A stretch of 64,000 nt of DNA, from the NCBI RefSeq assembly GCF_040681875.1, contig NZ_JBFAZP010000006.1, positions 1-64,000 on the forward strand, written 5' to 3'. A program made the position numbers and the translations under genes. A model generated the notes under the pieces. The model ran no database searches, had not been told where the DNA came from, and saw only the letters and a list, made by a program, of their open reading frames with translations. The number at the start of each line of letters is the position of its first letter. Position 1 is the first letter of the stretch. Shown here in pieces: positions 11,372 through 19,815 of the stretch. This DNA comes from Longispora sp040681875 (GTDB lineage Bacteria > Actinomycetota > Actinomycetes > Mycobacteriales > Micromonosporaceae).

Positions 11372-12268
11372 TTACTCCGTCTTGACGGGGTGGACGATGA
11401 CGACGGGGCAGTCGGCGTGGTGGATCAGCGTGTAGCCGACCGAGCCGAGGAGCAGGCTCACCACCTCGCCCCTGCCACGGGAACCGACGACGACCAGGCT
11501 GGCGAGGGCGGACTCCTCCAGGAGGATCTCCGCCGGGTTGCGGTCGTGGGACAGGGCGCGGGTGACCTGCACCTGCGGGTACTTCTCGGCGAACCCGGCC
11601 ATCGCCTCGGCCAGGACCCGCTCGGAGGTCTCCACGGCCTCGATGAACGTGGACCCGGGCTGCGTCCCTGAGCCGGTTCCCGCCTCGGGGACGGTGTGCC
11701 AGACGTAGAGCGCCCGCAACGGCGCGCCCCGACGGTCGGCTTCGGCGAAGGCGAATTCGAGGGCCGCCACGCTGTGTTCGCGGTCGTCGACCCCGACCAG
11801 GACCGGGGCTGTGGCCGGCCGGTCGGTCTCGCCGCGGACGACCATGACCGGGCAGGCGGCGTGGGTGGCGACCTGACCGGACACCGCGCCCAGCATCAGG
11901 CCGGCGAACCCGCCGGTGCCGCGCGAGCCGACGACGACCAAGGCCGCGTGGGCGGAGCGTTCCACCAGCCACGCCGCCGGGGTGGTGTGGATCAGGTGCG
12001 TGTCGACATCGAGCCCCGGGTGTCGGCGTTCCACCCGGGTCTCGGCGCGGGCGAGGGTCTCTGCGACCTCGGGCGGGGGCATCGTGAACTCCGGCGGATA
12101 CGGCACGGCCATCAAGGAGCTGTTCAGGGTGGGCAGCACGAAGCCGTGCATGATCTCCAACGGCAGCCCGCGCGCGGCGGCCTGGTCCGCGGCGACGTCC
12201 AGGGCCGCGTCCGCGAACGCCGAACCGTCGACGCCGACCACGACGCCGAGGCGGTGTTTGTTGCTCAT
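11372..12268 (-). CDS. tandem universal stress protein (two Usp domains)
   Basis: A 298-residue protein with two UspA folds, about 8-145 and 155-295. Each starts with VVGVDGS or VLVGVDDRE and ends with the ATP-binding loop G-x2-G-x9-G-S/T (GSRGTGGFAGLMLGAVSGQ and GSRGRGEVVSLLLGSVGY). Tandem Usp proteins are the hallmark of DosR-type dormancy regulons (such as mycobacterial Rv2623), where they bind ATP and slow growth. The strong DevR-like site 12347-12360 lies about 80 bases upstream of its start, and the P-type ATPase follows on the same strand. Confidence 0.93.
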   Translation of the reverse strand: MSNKHRLGVVVGVDGSAFADAALDVAADQAAARGLPLEIMHGFVLPTLNSSLMAVPYPPEFTMPPPEVAETLARAETRVERRHPGLDVDTHLIHTTPAAWLVERSAHAALVVVGSRGTGGFAGLMLGAVSGQVATHAACPVMVVRGETDRPATAPVLVGVDDREHSVAALEFAFAEADRRGAPLRALYVWHTVPEAGTGSGTQPGSTFIEAVETSERVLAEAMAGFAEKYPQVQVTRALSHDRNPAEILLEESALASLVVVGSRGRGEVVSLLLGSVGYTLIHHADCPVVIVHPVKTE

Positions 12269-12346
12269 GTTTCCTCCACGGGACTCGATGTCTTCAGCTT
12301 CACCAGGTGCGCCCGTGCCGGGCAGAGGCTTTCCGCCCTGACCGGA

Positions 12347-12360
12347 GGGACCTTCGGCCC
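12347..12360 (-). promoter_or_regulatory. DevR-like box upstream of Usp/ATPase operon
   Basis: GGGACCTTCGGCCC, about 80 bases before the Usp start at 12268. A second, looser copy (GGCTTTCCGCCCT) lies around 12327-12339, giving the paired arrangement typical of DosR targets. The match to the other sites in this island is the main evidence. Confidence 0.65.
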
Positions 12361-12368
12361 TGGGCCTG

Positions 12369-13328
12369 TCAGGGCAGGATGACGTCGGCCGCCGGTCGGC
12401 GGGGGCTGGCGGTGGCCGGGAGGCCGTAGCCGAGGCGTAGGAGCATGTGCGGGCTGCCCTGCCAGTGCAGTTCCCGCCACAGCTCGTCGCGGGCGGCCTC
12501 GTCGTCGACGGGCTGGGACATCATCGACGCCGACAGGCCCATCACGGTGGCGGTGAGCAGGACCCGTTGCAGGGCCTGTCCGGCCCTGAGCTGGTCTCCG
12601 GGCAGGTCGCCGTGCGCGCCGAGGACCGCCAGCAGCGGTTCGGCCTGGTAGTCGCGGCCTGTGGGGTGCGCCGGGCCGCCGAAGTCCCGCCGGGGCAGGA
12701 GTTCGTGGGCCGCGGGGGCCGGGCCGCCGGCCCTGACCGGTACGCCGTCGCGGCGGGCCGGGTCGTGGTTGATCCAGGCGGCCAACTCGACCTGGTAGCC
12801 GGGGTCGTCGGTGATCCGCCGGTTGGCTCTCCGCAGGATCGCGGCGATCCGGGCCACGGCGGCCGGGTCGTCGACCAGCTGCAGCCAGCATCGTTCAGTC
12901 GCCGCCGCGTGGGTCAGGCGGGCACGTTGTTCGGTGGACACGGGGCTGTCCAGGTACGGGTCGCGGTTGCTGTGCCGGAGCCCGATCGCGGCGTGCAGTT
13001 CCCGTTCCAGGGGCGTCGCCGGCCGGTCGACGGCCGGGGTGAGGCGGGCGAGGAAGTCCGTGCGGCCGGGTTCGGGGAGCAGCCGCACGGTCATCGGGTG
13101 GCCGTGCGCGGTCAGGGCGAGGCGCAGGTTGAGCAGCGCCGCGCCGCAGCTGATCCGCACGGCCCGGTGGTGCGGGTCTGCCACGGTGAGGTCGCGGCCG
13201 GTGTCGGCGTACACCTCGACGGTGTCGCCGTCGCGGCGGAACAGCCACGGCTGGGTGTTGTGCATCGAGGGGGCGAGGGTCGCAGCCGTCACGGCCGCGG
13301 TGAAGACCTCCCGCGTCAGGGCGGTCAT
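12369..13328 (-). CDS. Acg-like nitroreductase-family protein
   Basis: A 319-residue member of the Acg/nitroreductase superfamily: a double nitroreductase-like fold with N-terminal LAPSMHNTQPWLFRRDGDTVEVYAD in parts, a central RHSNRDPYLDSPV and C-terminal hydrophobic helix plus LRLGYGLPAT. Acg (Rv2032) is a DosR-regulated protein with a lid that blocks access to FMN, and its relatives are thought to store or sequester flavin. Its start overlaps the stop of the upstream paralogue by four bases, so the two are coupled. Confidence 0.85.
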   Translation of the reverse strand: MTALTREVFTAAVTAATLAPSMHNTQPWLFRRDGDTVEVYADTGRDLTVADPHHRAVRISCGAALLNLRLALTAHGHPMTVRLLPEPGRTDFLARLTPAVDRPATPLERELHAAIGLRHSNRDPYLDSPVSTEQRARLTHAAATERCWLQLVDDPAAVARIAAILRRANRRITDDPGYQVELAAWINHDPARRDGVPVRAGGPAPAAHELLPRRDFGGPAHPTGRDYQAEPLLAVLGAHGDLPGDQLRAGQALQRVLLTATVMGLSASMMSQPVDDEAARDELWRELHWQGSPHMLLRLGYGLPATASPRRPAADVILP

Positions 13329-14329
13329 GACGGTTCCTGTCCGGGGTCGCGGCGGGGGCTGCGCGGTACGGTGCCGGGCCGTTCGACGGTCCCGAACCGC
13401 AGGGCCAGGACGGGCCAGCCGAGGCCCGCGAGGATCCGGCGGCGCAGATCCTCGCGCACGGCCGGCACCTCCGTGATGTCACTCATGGGCGATGCGGCCA
13501 GGCCCGCGCAGACAGCGGCGAGGAGGACCGCCGACATCGCCTCCCCCGCCGCCAACCAGTCCGCCGGCGCGTCGGTGTCGGTGAACAGCAGCCCGTAGCG
13601 GGTGCCGGCGTCGGTACCGGTGCCCGGGGGCAGGGCGGCGTCGCCGGCCGGGGCGAAGTCGCGGACCACCACCCGCCGGGGCACGGTCGCCACGGCGGCG
13701 TCGGCGGGAACCCCGTCGGCGGCGTGCGGCGGGCGGTGGGTCCAGGCACCGAGTTCGGCCCGGTAGGCCGGGTCGGTGAACTCGGCGTCGGAGGCGTGCT
13801 GCCCGGCGACGGTCAGCTCCACCACCTGCTCGTCGCGGAGGAACTGCAGGTGGGCGCCATGCCGTTCGGCCGCGTCGCGCAGAGCCTCCACCGATTCTCC
13901 GGGTACCGGGATCGCGGTGAAGGGCCGGCGGTCGCTGCGCCGGACCGCGATGGCCTGGACGAGGCGAAGGTCCATCGGGGTCGGAGCGCGCCGGCCGGTG
14001 AGCACGAGCCGGGCCAGCAGCGTCGGCTGCGACGGATCGGGCAGTCGACGCACCTCGACGGTGTGTCCGGCGGCGGCCAGGGCGACGAGCGCGTGGTGCA
14101 GCGCGGTTCCGCAACTGACGATCAGCAGCCGGCTGTCGGGATCGGTGGCCACCAACTGGCGGTCCAGGTCGGCGCGCAGGTCGGCGACGTCGTCGTGCAG
14201 ATCCCACCGCCACGGCTGGGTGTTGAACAGCGACGGGGCACGCAGCGCCGTCAACGCGGCCAGGCCCAGCGGTCCCGCGCTGGCACGCGCGCGCCGTGTG
14301 GGGTCGGTGTCGGTGAAGTGGATGGACAT
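13325..14329 (-). CDS. Acg-like nitroreductase-family protein (paralogue)
   Basis: A 334-residue paralogue of the next gene. It shares the SLFNTQPWRWDLHDDVADL start, SCGTALHHALVALAAAGH, RRSDRRPFTAIPVP and a C-terminal GWPVLALRFG. It probably binds flavin, with unknown substrate. It is 35 bases downstream of the second Usp gene and overlaps the next gene by four bases, so Usp-Acg-Acg form one transcription unit driven from the site near 15311. Two adjacent Acg paralogues suggest a tandem duplication that has since diverged. Confidence 0.85.
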   Translation of the reverse strand: MSIHFTDTDPTRRARASAGPLGLAALTALRAPSLFNTQPWRWDLHDDVADLRADLDRQLVATDPDSRLLIVSCGTALHHALVALAAAGHTVEVRRLPDPSQPTLLARLVLTGRRAPTPMDLRLVQAIAVRRSDRRPFTAIPVPGESVEALRDAAERHGAHLQFLRDEQVVELTVAGQHASDAEFTDPAYRAELGAWTHRPPHAADGVPADAAVATVPRRVVVRDFAPAGDAALPPGTGTDAGTRYGLLFTDTDAPADWLAAGEAMSAVLLAAVCAGLAASPMSDITEVPAVREDLRRRILAGLGWPVLALRFGTVERPGTVPRSPRRDPGQEPS

Positions 14330-14364
14330 GACGGGTTCCCCCTTTGCCGGACGGTGCCGGTGGT

Positions 14365-15252
14365 CTAGCGGATGATGGCGACGGTGCCGTCGGCGTGGTG
14401 CAGTACGGCCTGGCTGACCGAGCCCAGCAGCAGGCCGGCGAAACCGCCGCGTCCGCGCGAGCCGACGACGACCAGGTGCGCGCCGGGCGACGCGTCGATC
14501 AGCGCCCGGCCCGCCCGGCCCGCCACGAGGTGGTGGGTGACCTTCACGTCCGGGAAGCGTTCCTGCCAGCCGGCGAGGACTTCGGTGAGCACACGCTGCT
14601 CCTCGGCGCCGGCGAGCTCTGGGTCATGGACCGGGGGCAGCATCTCGCCGGGTTCGGTGGACAGTGGCCAGCGCCAGGCGTGCACGGCGGTCAACCCGAC
14701 CCGGTTGAGGGACGCCTCCGTGAACGCGAACTCCAGCGCCCGCTCCGACCCGCCGGCGCCGTCCACGCCGACGACGACGTTGCCGGCCCCCGGCCCCGGC
14801 GGGAGCAGGTGCGGGCGGACGATGACCGTGGGACACGCGGCGTGCGCGGCGACCTGCACCCCCACGGACCCGACGAGCAGCCCCGTGAACCCGCCCAGCC
14901 CCCGGTGCCCGAGTACGACCATGGCCGCGGCGCGGCTCTCGCCCAGCAGTACCGCCGCCGCGGCACCCTCGACAAGAATGGGGTCCACGCGCAGGTCGGG
15001 GTGCCTGGCGGTGACCCTGCCGGCAGCCTGCGCGAGGTACTCCCCTGCCTGGGCGCGCAGCCCGGCGAGGACCTCCCGGGAGGACACGGGCCCGTCGGGC
15101 AGGTGCATCGCCGGCCAGATGTAGGCGTGCACGATCCGCAGCGGCCGGCCCCGCCGCGCCGCGGCGTCGGCGGCCCAGTCCACGGCCGCCAGGGCCGTGT
15201 CGGAGCCGTCGACGCCGACGACGACGTGGGCGGTGACGACGGACTCGGTCAT
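14365..15252 (-). CDS. tandem universal stress protein (two Usp domains)
   Basis: A 295-residue protein with two Usp domains. The first begins HVVVGVDGSDTALAAVDWA, the second NVVVGVDGAGGSERALEFAF, and the ATP loops are GHRGLGGFTGLLVGSVGVQ and GSRGRGGFAGLLLGSVSQ. It is predicted to be a cytosolic ATP-binding stress protein. It is the first gene of a leftward unit with the two Acg-like genes, divergent from the DoxX-like gene. The 153-base gap between them contains a DevR-like site. Confidence 0.93.
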   Translation of the reverse strand: MTESVVTAHVVVGVDGSDTALAAVDWAADAAARRGRPLRIVHAYIWPAMHLPDGPVSSREVLAGLRAQAGEYLAQAAGRVTARHPDLRVDPILVEGAAAAVLLGESRAAAMVVLGHRGLGGFTGLLVGSVGVQVAAHAACPTVIVRPHLLPPGPGAGNVVVGVDGAGGSERALEFAFTEASLNRVGLTAVHAWRWPLSTEPGEMLPPVHDPELAGAEEQRVLTEVLAGWQERFPDVKVTHHLVAGRAGRALIDASPGAHLVVVGSRGRGGFAGLLLGSVSQAVLHHADGTVAIIR

Positions 15253-15310
15253 GGCGGCCTCCGGGAGTTGTGGTTGACCTCAGCCTCCGGCAGCGGGGAG
15301 CGGGCGAACA

Positions 15311-15324
15311 GTGCCGAAAGACCC
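15311..15324. promoter_or_regulatory. DevR-like box in divergent Usp/DoxX promoter
   Basis: GTGCCGAAAGACCC, which on the minus strand is GGGTCTTTCGGCAC. It is 59 bases from the Usp start (15252) and about 80 bases from the DoxX-like start (15406), so one site could serve both directions. Confidence 0.6.
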
Positions 15325-15405
15325 GGGCTGAGCAGTGCGTGCGGCCCTGTGCCGCGACCGGCGGCCGGCACAGGCTGTGCGGGACGAAAGAGAAGGGACT
15401 CGACG

Positions 15406-15951
15406 ATGAGCACCATCACCCGCGACGCCGGCCGAACGCACTCCGCCCAGACCACGAACGGTCAGACTCCCGCCATCCGGTACGTCCTGGCCGGTCTGCG
15501 GCTCGCCCTGGGCTGGGTGTTCCTGTGGGCGTTCCTCGACAAACTGTTCGGCCTCGGGTACGCCACGAAGTCCCCAGCGGCGTGGATCAACGGCGGCCAC
15601 CCGACCCTGGGGTTCCTGAAGAACTCCGCCAAGGGACCGTTCGCCGACTTCTACCACTCGATCGCCGGCACCACCTTCGCCGACGTGGCGTTCATGACCG
15701 GCCTCGCCGCCGTCGGGATCGCGCTCATCGCCGGGATCGGCATGCGCGTCGCCGCGATCGCCGGGGCCCTGCTCCTGGTCATGATGTGGACCGCCGTCCT
15801 GCCGCCGGCCACGAACCCGTTCATGGACGACCACCTGATCTACGCCGGCCTGCTCGTCGCGCTGGCGCTGGCCCACGCCGGGGACACCTGGGGCCTGGGT
15901 GGCTGGTGGGCACGGCAGCCCCTGGTCGCAAGGATGCGCTGGCTGCGCTGA
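15406..15951 (+). CDS. DoxX-family membrane protein
   Basis: A 181-residue protein with about four transmembrane helices (near 27-48, 86-105, 110-130, 142-160) and the GLRLALGWVFLWAFLDKLFG opening typical of DoxX/thiosulfate:quinone oxidoreductase-type subunits. These proteins work in membrane redox chemistry, with roles ranging from quinol oxidase subunits to oxidative-stress complexes. The ATG at 15406 is chosen because AGAAGGG lies about six bases upstream. Longer upstream readings run through the divergent promoter. It is followed by the double DevR-like site and devR. Confidence 0.85.
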   Translation: MSTITRDAGRTHSAQTTNGQTPAIRYVLAGLRLALGWVFLWAFLDKLFGLGYATKSPAAWINGGHPTLGFLKNSAKGPFADFYHSIAGTTFADVAFMTGLAAVGIALIAGIGMRVAAIAGALLLVMMWTAVLPPATNPFMDDHLIYAGLLVALALAHAGDTWGLGGWWARQPLVARMRWLR

Positions 15952-15964
15952 CCGTGAGCGGTCC

Positions 15965-16001
15965 GTGCCGAAGGTCCCGCCCGGTTCGGGACCTTCGGCA
16001 C
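15965..16001. promoter_or_regulatory. paired DevR-like boxes forming a perfect inverted repeat before devR
   Basis: GTGCCGAAGGTCCC at 15965-15978 and its exact complement at 15988-16001, with the neighbouring G/C extending the stem to 15 bp around a 7-base loop. It lies between the DoxX-like stop and the devR start 37 bases downstream. It could be an autoregulatory DevR operator, a terminator for the DoxX-like gene, or both. Confidence 0.65.
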
Positions 16002-16037
16002 GGGTCGGACACGCCTGCGGCGGGGTATAACGACAGG

Positions 16038-16679
16038 ATGATCCGCGTTTTCCTCCTCGACGACCATGAAGTGGTCCGCCGGGGCCTGCGTCAACTGCTC
16101 GAGGACTCCGGGGACGTCGAGGTCGTCGGCGAGTCCGGCTCCGCCGTCGAGGCCGCCAGCCGGATCCCGGCGCTGCGGCCCCAGGTCGCGGTCCTCGACG
16201 CCCGGCTACCCGACGGCAACGGCATCGAGGTGTGCCGGGCGGTGCGGTCGGTGGACCCGACGATCCAGGCCCTGATCCTCACCTCCTACGAGGACGACGA
16301 GGCCCTGTTCGCCGCGATCATGGCCGGGGCCGCCGGCTACCTGCTCAAGCAGATCCGCGGCACCGACCTCGTCGACGCCGTCCGCCGGGTCGCCGCCGGC
16401 CAGTCACTGCTCGACCCGGCCGTCACCGCCCGGGTCCTCGACCGGATCCGGCAGGGCACCCGGGCCCCCGACGCACTGGCCGACCTCACCGAACAGGAAC
16501 GCAAGGTCCTCGTGCACATGGCCGAGGGCATGACCAACCGGGAGATCGCCGCCGCCATGTTCCTGGCGGAAAAGACCGTCAAGAACTACGTGTCCAGCGT
16601 GCTGGCCAAACTCGGCCTCGAACGACGCACGCAGGCGGCCGTGCTGGCCAGCAAACTCCTCGGCCCGAACCGGCCCTGA
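16038..16679 (+). CDS. devR: DevR/DosR-like response regulator (NarL family)
   Basis: A 213-residue regulator. The receiver domain is residues 1-120 with phospho-acceptor Asp54 (AVLDARLPDGNGIEVCR), the conserved ILTSY Thr/Tyr stretch and the GYLLKQI lysine. A LuxR-type helix-turn-helix lies at about 148-205 (LTEQERKVLVHMAEGMTNR and FLAEKTVKNYVSSVLAKLG). The wording closely follows mycobacterial DevR, including MFLAEKTVKNYVS and GLERRTQAAV, so it should bind a DevR-type palindrome. It converges with its likely kinase gene (27 bases between stops) and its own upstream gap has two candidate sites, implying autoregulation. It is the probable master regulator of this island. Confidence 0.93.
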   Translation: MIRVFLLDDHEVVRRGLRQLLEDSGDVEVVGESGSAVEAASRIPALRPQVAVLDARLPDGNGIEVCRAVRSVDPTIQALILTSYEDDEALFAAIMAGAAGYLLKQIRGTDLVDAVRRVAAGQSLLDPAVTARVLDRIRQGTRAPDALADLTEQERKVLVHMAEGMTNREIAAAMFLAEKTVKNYVSSVLAKLGLERRTQAAVLASKLLGPNRP

Positions 16680-16705
16680 CCCGCCGGTACCCGGAAAAGG
16701 GGTCT

Positions 16706-18409
16706 CTAGATCGGGGCCCACCAGGTCAGCAGGGTGCCGGACGGCTCGACGTCGGCGACCTCGAAGCCCCCGGCGAAGACCCGGGCCCGCTCGGCGAGGT
16801 TGAGCAGACCGCCCCGGGGCTGTGCGCCCCCCACGCCGTCGTCGGCGACAGTCAGGGTGACCCGGCCCTCCGTGACCCGCAGCGCCACCCGCACCCGGCC
16901 GGCCCGGGCATGTCGGGCCACATTCGCCAGGGCCTCGCGCAGCACCGCCAGCACCTCCGGACGCAGTTCCTCGGGCACCGCGCTGTCCACGGGCCCTTCG
17001 AGGGCCAGCGTGGGCCGGATCCCCATCGTGGTGGCGCTCTTGTCCACCAGGTCACGCACCTGGGTACGCAGATCCGTGCCCGAGGGGGACCGCAGCTCGA
17101 AGATCGCGCTCCGGATGTCGCGGATCGTGCCGTCCAGGTCATCCACCACGGCGTTGATCCGGTCGGCGACGTCCTGCTTGCCCGTGATTCGCGCCGCGCT
17201 CTGCAACTGCATGCCGGCGGCGAACAGCCGCTGGATGACGACGTCGTGCAGGTCGCGGGCGATGCGTTCGCGGTCCCCCAGCATGGCCAGCAACGCCCGC
17301 TCGTCCCGCGCGCCGGCCCGGACCAGGGCGAGCGCCGCCTGCCCGGCGAACGTCTCCACGAGGGCCACGTCAGGCCCCTCAGCGAATGTCACCCCGCCAC
17401 GCTCGTAGGCGACCGCCAGCACGCCGAGCAGGTCACCGTCGGCGATCAACGGCACCAGCAGCGCGGTACCCGTCGACAGGCCCACCGGCCAGGTCGCCGC
17501 CCTGCCGAGGTCCCCGACCACCGCCAGGCTCCGCTCGGTGATGACCGACGAGATCTCGCCGTGGTCCGCCGGCACGGCGAACCCGACCAGTGCCGCGCCG
17601 GGGTCGCCGTCGGCCACCTCGACCAGGAGCCGACCGCCGTCGGGGTCGTACAGCATCACCAGCACCAGGTGCGCCTCGGCGACCTCCCTGGCACGCGCGG
17701 CGACCAGGCGCAGCGCCTCCGTGCGGTCGACGTCGCTGAGGATCACCGTGCTGGTCTCGGTGGCGGCCTCCAGCCAGCGCTGCCGGCGGCGGGACTGCGC
17801 GTACAGCCGGGCGTTGTCGATCGCCGCGCCGGCCGCCACGGCGAGGGCGATCATGATCTCCTCGTCGTCGTCGGTGAACTGGCCGCCACCGCGTTTCTCC
17901 GACAGGTACAGGTTGCCGTACACCTGGTCGCGGATCCGGATCGGCACCCCGAGGAACGTGTGCATCGCCGGATGCTCGGCGGGGAAGCCGTAGGCGCGGG
18001 GGTGCTTCGTGATGTCCGGCAGCCGGATCGGTTGGGGTTCCTCGATCAGCAGGCCCAGGATGCCGTGCCCGGAGGGCAGGTCCCCGATCCTGGCGTGGGT
18101 CTCCGGGTCCATGCCGTGCGTGATGAACTCGGTCAGCGTGCGGTCGGGGCCGATCACCCCGAGCGCCCCGTACTCGGCGTCGGTCAGGGCGCACGCCGCC
18201 TGGATGATGCGCTCCAGAGTGGCGCGCAGTTCCAGATCGGTGCCGATCCCGACGACCGCGTCGAGCAGCGAGCGCAGCCGTTCCCGGCTGGCCATCACCA
18301 CCCCGACCCGGGACAGCAGCTCCCCGAGCAGGTCATCGAGACCCGTCTGCGACAGCGGGGACAGGCCTAAAGCGGAGGAAACTGGAGCATCGTCATGCTT
18401 CTTGGCCAT
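16706..18409 (-). CDS. devS: DevS/DosT-like GAF-GAF sensor histidine kinase
   Basis: A 567-residue soluble kinase, close in length to mycobacterial DevS. GAF-A lies at about 65-200 and keeps GFPAEHPAMHTFLGVPIRIR with a histidine near residue 146, at the place of the DevS haem ligand. GAF-B lies at about 220-355. A HisKA_3 dimerisation helix has the phospho-His in ARDLHDVVIQRLFAAGMQLQ near 386. The HATPase domain has TVADDGVGG and a glycine-rich lid. By homology it senses O2, NO, CO or redox state through haem and phosphorylates the DevR next door. The pair is convergent rather than in one operon, so the two are transcribed separately. Confidence 0.92.
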   Translation of the reverse strand: MAKKHDDAPVSSALGLSPLSQTGLDDLLGELLSRVGVVMASRERLRSLLDAVVGIGTDLELRATLERIIQAACALTDAEYGALGVIGPDRTLTEFITHGMDPETHARIGDLPSGHGILGLLIEEPQPIRLPDITKHPRAYGFPAEHPAMHTFLGVPIRIRDQVYGNLYLSEKRGGGQFTDDDEEIMIALAVAAGAAIDNARLYAQSRRRQRWLEAATETSTVILSDVDRTEALRLVAARAREVAEAHLVLVMLYDPDGGRLLVEVADGDPGAALVGFAVPADHGEISSVITERSLAVVGDLGRAATWPVGLSTGTALLVPLIADGDLLGVLAVAYERGGVTFAEGPDVALVETFAGQAALALVRAGARDERALLAMLGDRERIARDLHDVVIQRLFAAGMQLQSAARITGKQDVADRINAVVDDLDGTIRDIRSAIFELRSPSGTDLRTQVRDLVDKSATTMGIRPTLALEGPVDSAVPEELRPEVLAVLREALANVARHARAGRVRVALRVTEGRVTLTVADDGVGGAQPRGGLLNLAERARVFAGGFEVADVEPSGTLLTWWAPI

Positions 18410-18539
18410 ACCACGATGCTATGCCCGGCCGCAGCGGATCGGGAGCGAACGTTCGCTTCGTCGGCGGGCGGGTGCCCTGTCGGGCGTCCGGGCTCGCGGG
18501 TCTCGGTCAGGACGGTGCGCCTGCCATCGGCGACGCCGC

Positions 18540-19409
18540 CTATCTGCCCGGTGTCCTCTGGCGAGCGGCGCCGAGCATGCGCAGGGCCAGGGTGAGGCTG
18601 GCGAGGGTGATCACGGTGATCGGGACGAGGACCGGCCAGACCCGGTGGCCACCGCGAGCCGCGGCGACGAACGGCGTCAGCAGGATCGGCAGGCCCGTGA
18701 GCGCCAGGAAGATCAACAGGCCGGGTGCGGTCGCGTGCCCCCAGGCGTTGTCGCGCAGCAGCAGCACTCCGGCGGCCAGAGCGGCCGGCAGGTAGAAGGC
18801 CAGGTCCAGGACATGGACCGGGTTCGACGGCAGTTCGAGGTCTCTGGCTCCGGCAGGCACTTCCCCGGTCAGGACCGCCGGAACGATGTCGGCGAGCCAC
18901 AAACCTGCGAACAGCACAGCGATGATGACCAGGTACCAGCCTGTGGCCGCTCGCCACACCTCGGTGACCGGGATCCGGTCGCGGATCCGGGCGGGCGTCA
19001 GGCCGCCGATCAGGGCGAACAGCGACAGGCCCAGGACGGCGATCCACGCCAGGTACAGCGGCCCGACGTGGATGGACAGGGTGTAGATCACGTAGTTGTA
19101 GACCGTGAACGCCACCACGCCCAGCCAGGCGAGGTGGGCCGCCCGCGAGCCCCTGAGTGCCAGGAGCGCGAGGATGACCGTGGCGGGGGTGATGACGGCG
19201 AGGTTGACGAGGTCCTGGGCGATGGCCTGCTCGACGAACGCCGCGGCCTCCCGGCCGTAGACGCTTCCGATGTTGAGGAGTCCGACGAGGCTGCCCGCGG
19301 CGGCGAGCACAGCGGCGGCCACCGACATCCACAGCCACGGTCGAGCACGACCACCCGGTGGTACCCGCTCCGCCCCGACCGGTACGCGCCCGGGGGTCAC
19401 GATGTCCAC
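18540..19409 (-). CDS. multi-pass membrane protein of unknown function
   Basis: A 289-residue protein with about seven hydrophobic helices, starting WLWMSVAAAVLAAAGSLVGLL and including LAVITPATVILALLAL and ATGWYLVIIAVLFAGLWLAD. No catalytic motif was recognised. It is transcribed like the CorA and flavodoxin-like genes upstream, inside the dormancy island, so a shared regulon is plausible but unproven. Confidence 0.8.
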   Translation of the reverse strand: MDIVTPGRVPVGAERVPPGGRARPWLWMSVAAAVLAAAGSLVGLLNIGSVYGREAAAFVEQAIAQDLVNLAVITPATVILALLALRGSRAAHLAWLGVVAFTVYNYVIYTLSIHVGPLYLAWIAVLGLSLFALIGGLTPARIRDRIPVTEVWRAATGWYLVIIAVLFAGLWLADIVPAVLTGEVPAGARDLELPSNPVHVLDLAFYLPAALAAGVLLLRDNAWGHATAPGLLIFLALTGLPILLTPFVAAARGGHRVWPVLVPITVITLASLTLALRMLGAARQRTPGR

Positions 19410-19473
19410 TCACTCGCGACCGCACGGGCTCGCCGGCTTCGTGGTGTCCGGGTCCGGCCGCCGGCGGGATTCA

Positions 19474-19721
19474 TCAGTGCCCCGAGGCCGCGACGGCGCG
19501 GCGCCTGAGCAGGGCCGGAACGGGCTGGGCCCGGTGGAGCAGCCGGTCAGGGATCCCCCGGACCCACATCGCGGTCAGCAGCGGCGTGCGGACGGTCATG
19601 AGGTCCAGTTCCCACACCGCCCGGAACGTCGCCGCCGGGCGGCGTCGACCACGAGCTGCTCGGTGCGCACGACGTCGTACCCCGGAAGCTGTTCTTCAAT
19701 GATCATCTTTCTCGTGGGCAT
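19474..19721 (-). pseudogene. frameshifted small conserved protein downstream of a DevR-like box
   Basis: From an ATG at 19721 the frame reads MPTRKMIIEEQLPGYDVV then RTEQLVVDAARR. Near 19628-19634 the sensible reading jumps frame to TFRAVWELDLMTVRTPLLTA and MWVRGIPDRLLHRAQPVPALL, ending at TGA 19474. Read together they make one coherent protein of about 80 residues resembling a small actinobacterial family (pattern P-x-YDV...VDA...TFRA...DL-T). As written it stops early. Either the gene is inactivated by a one-base change or the base call is wrong. The ribosome site GGAGG lies about ten bases upstream, and a DevR-like box about 50 bases upstream. Confidence 0.6.
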
Positions 19722-19771
19722 GGGTTGCGCACCTCCGACCTCATTCGATTCCATCCGCCCCCGGGCGACCA

Positions 19772-19785
19772 GTGCCGAAGGTCCC
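19772..19785 (-). promoter_or_regulatory. DevR-like box upstream of the frameshifted gene
   Basis: GGGACCTTCGGCAC on the minus strand, identical to the half-sites at 15965-16001. It is about 50 bases before the ATG at 19721 and just downstream of the CorA-like stop codon. Confidence 0.6.
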
Positions 19786-19815
19786 GCCTCGGCCGTGCCG
19801 TTCCAGCTGTCGCGT

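Noticed and set aside
13476..13482. Alternative minus-strand frames inside the two Acg-like genes
   Set aside because: They are shadows of the Acg-like frames; the overlapping start/stop structure of the real genes is consistent.
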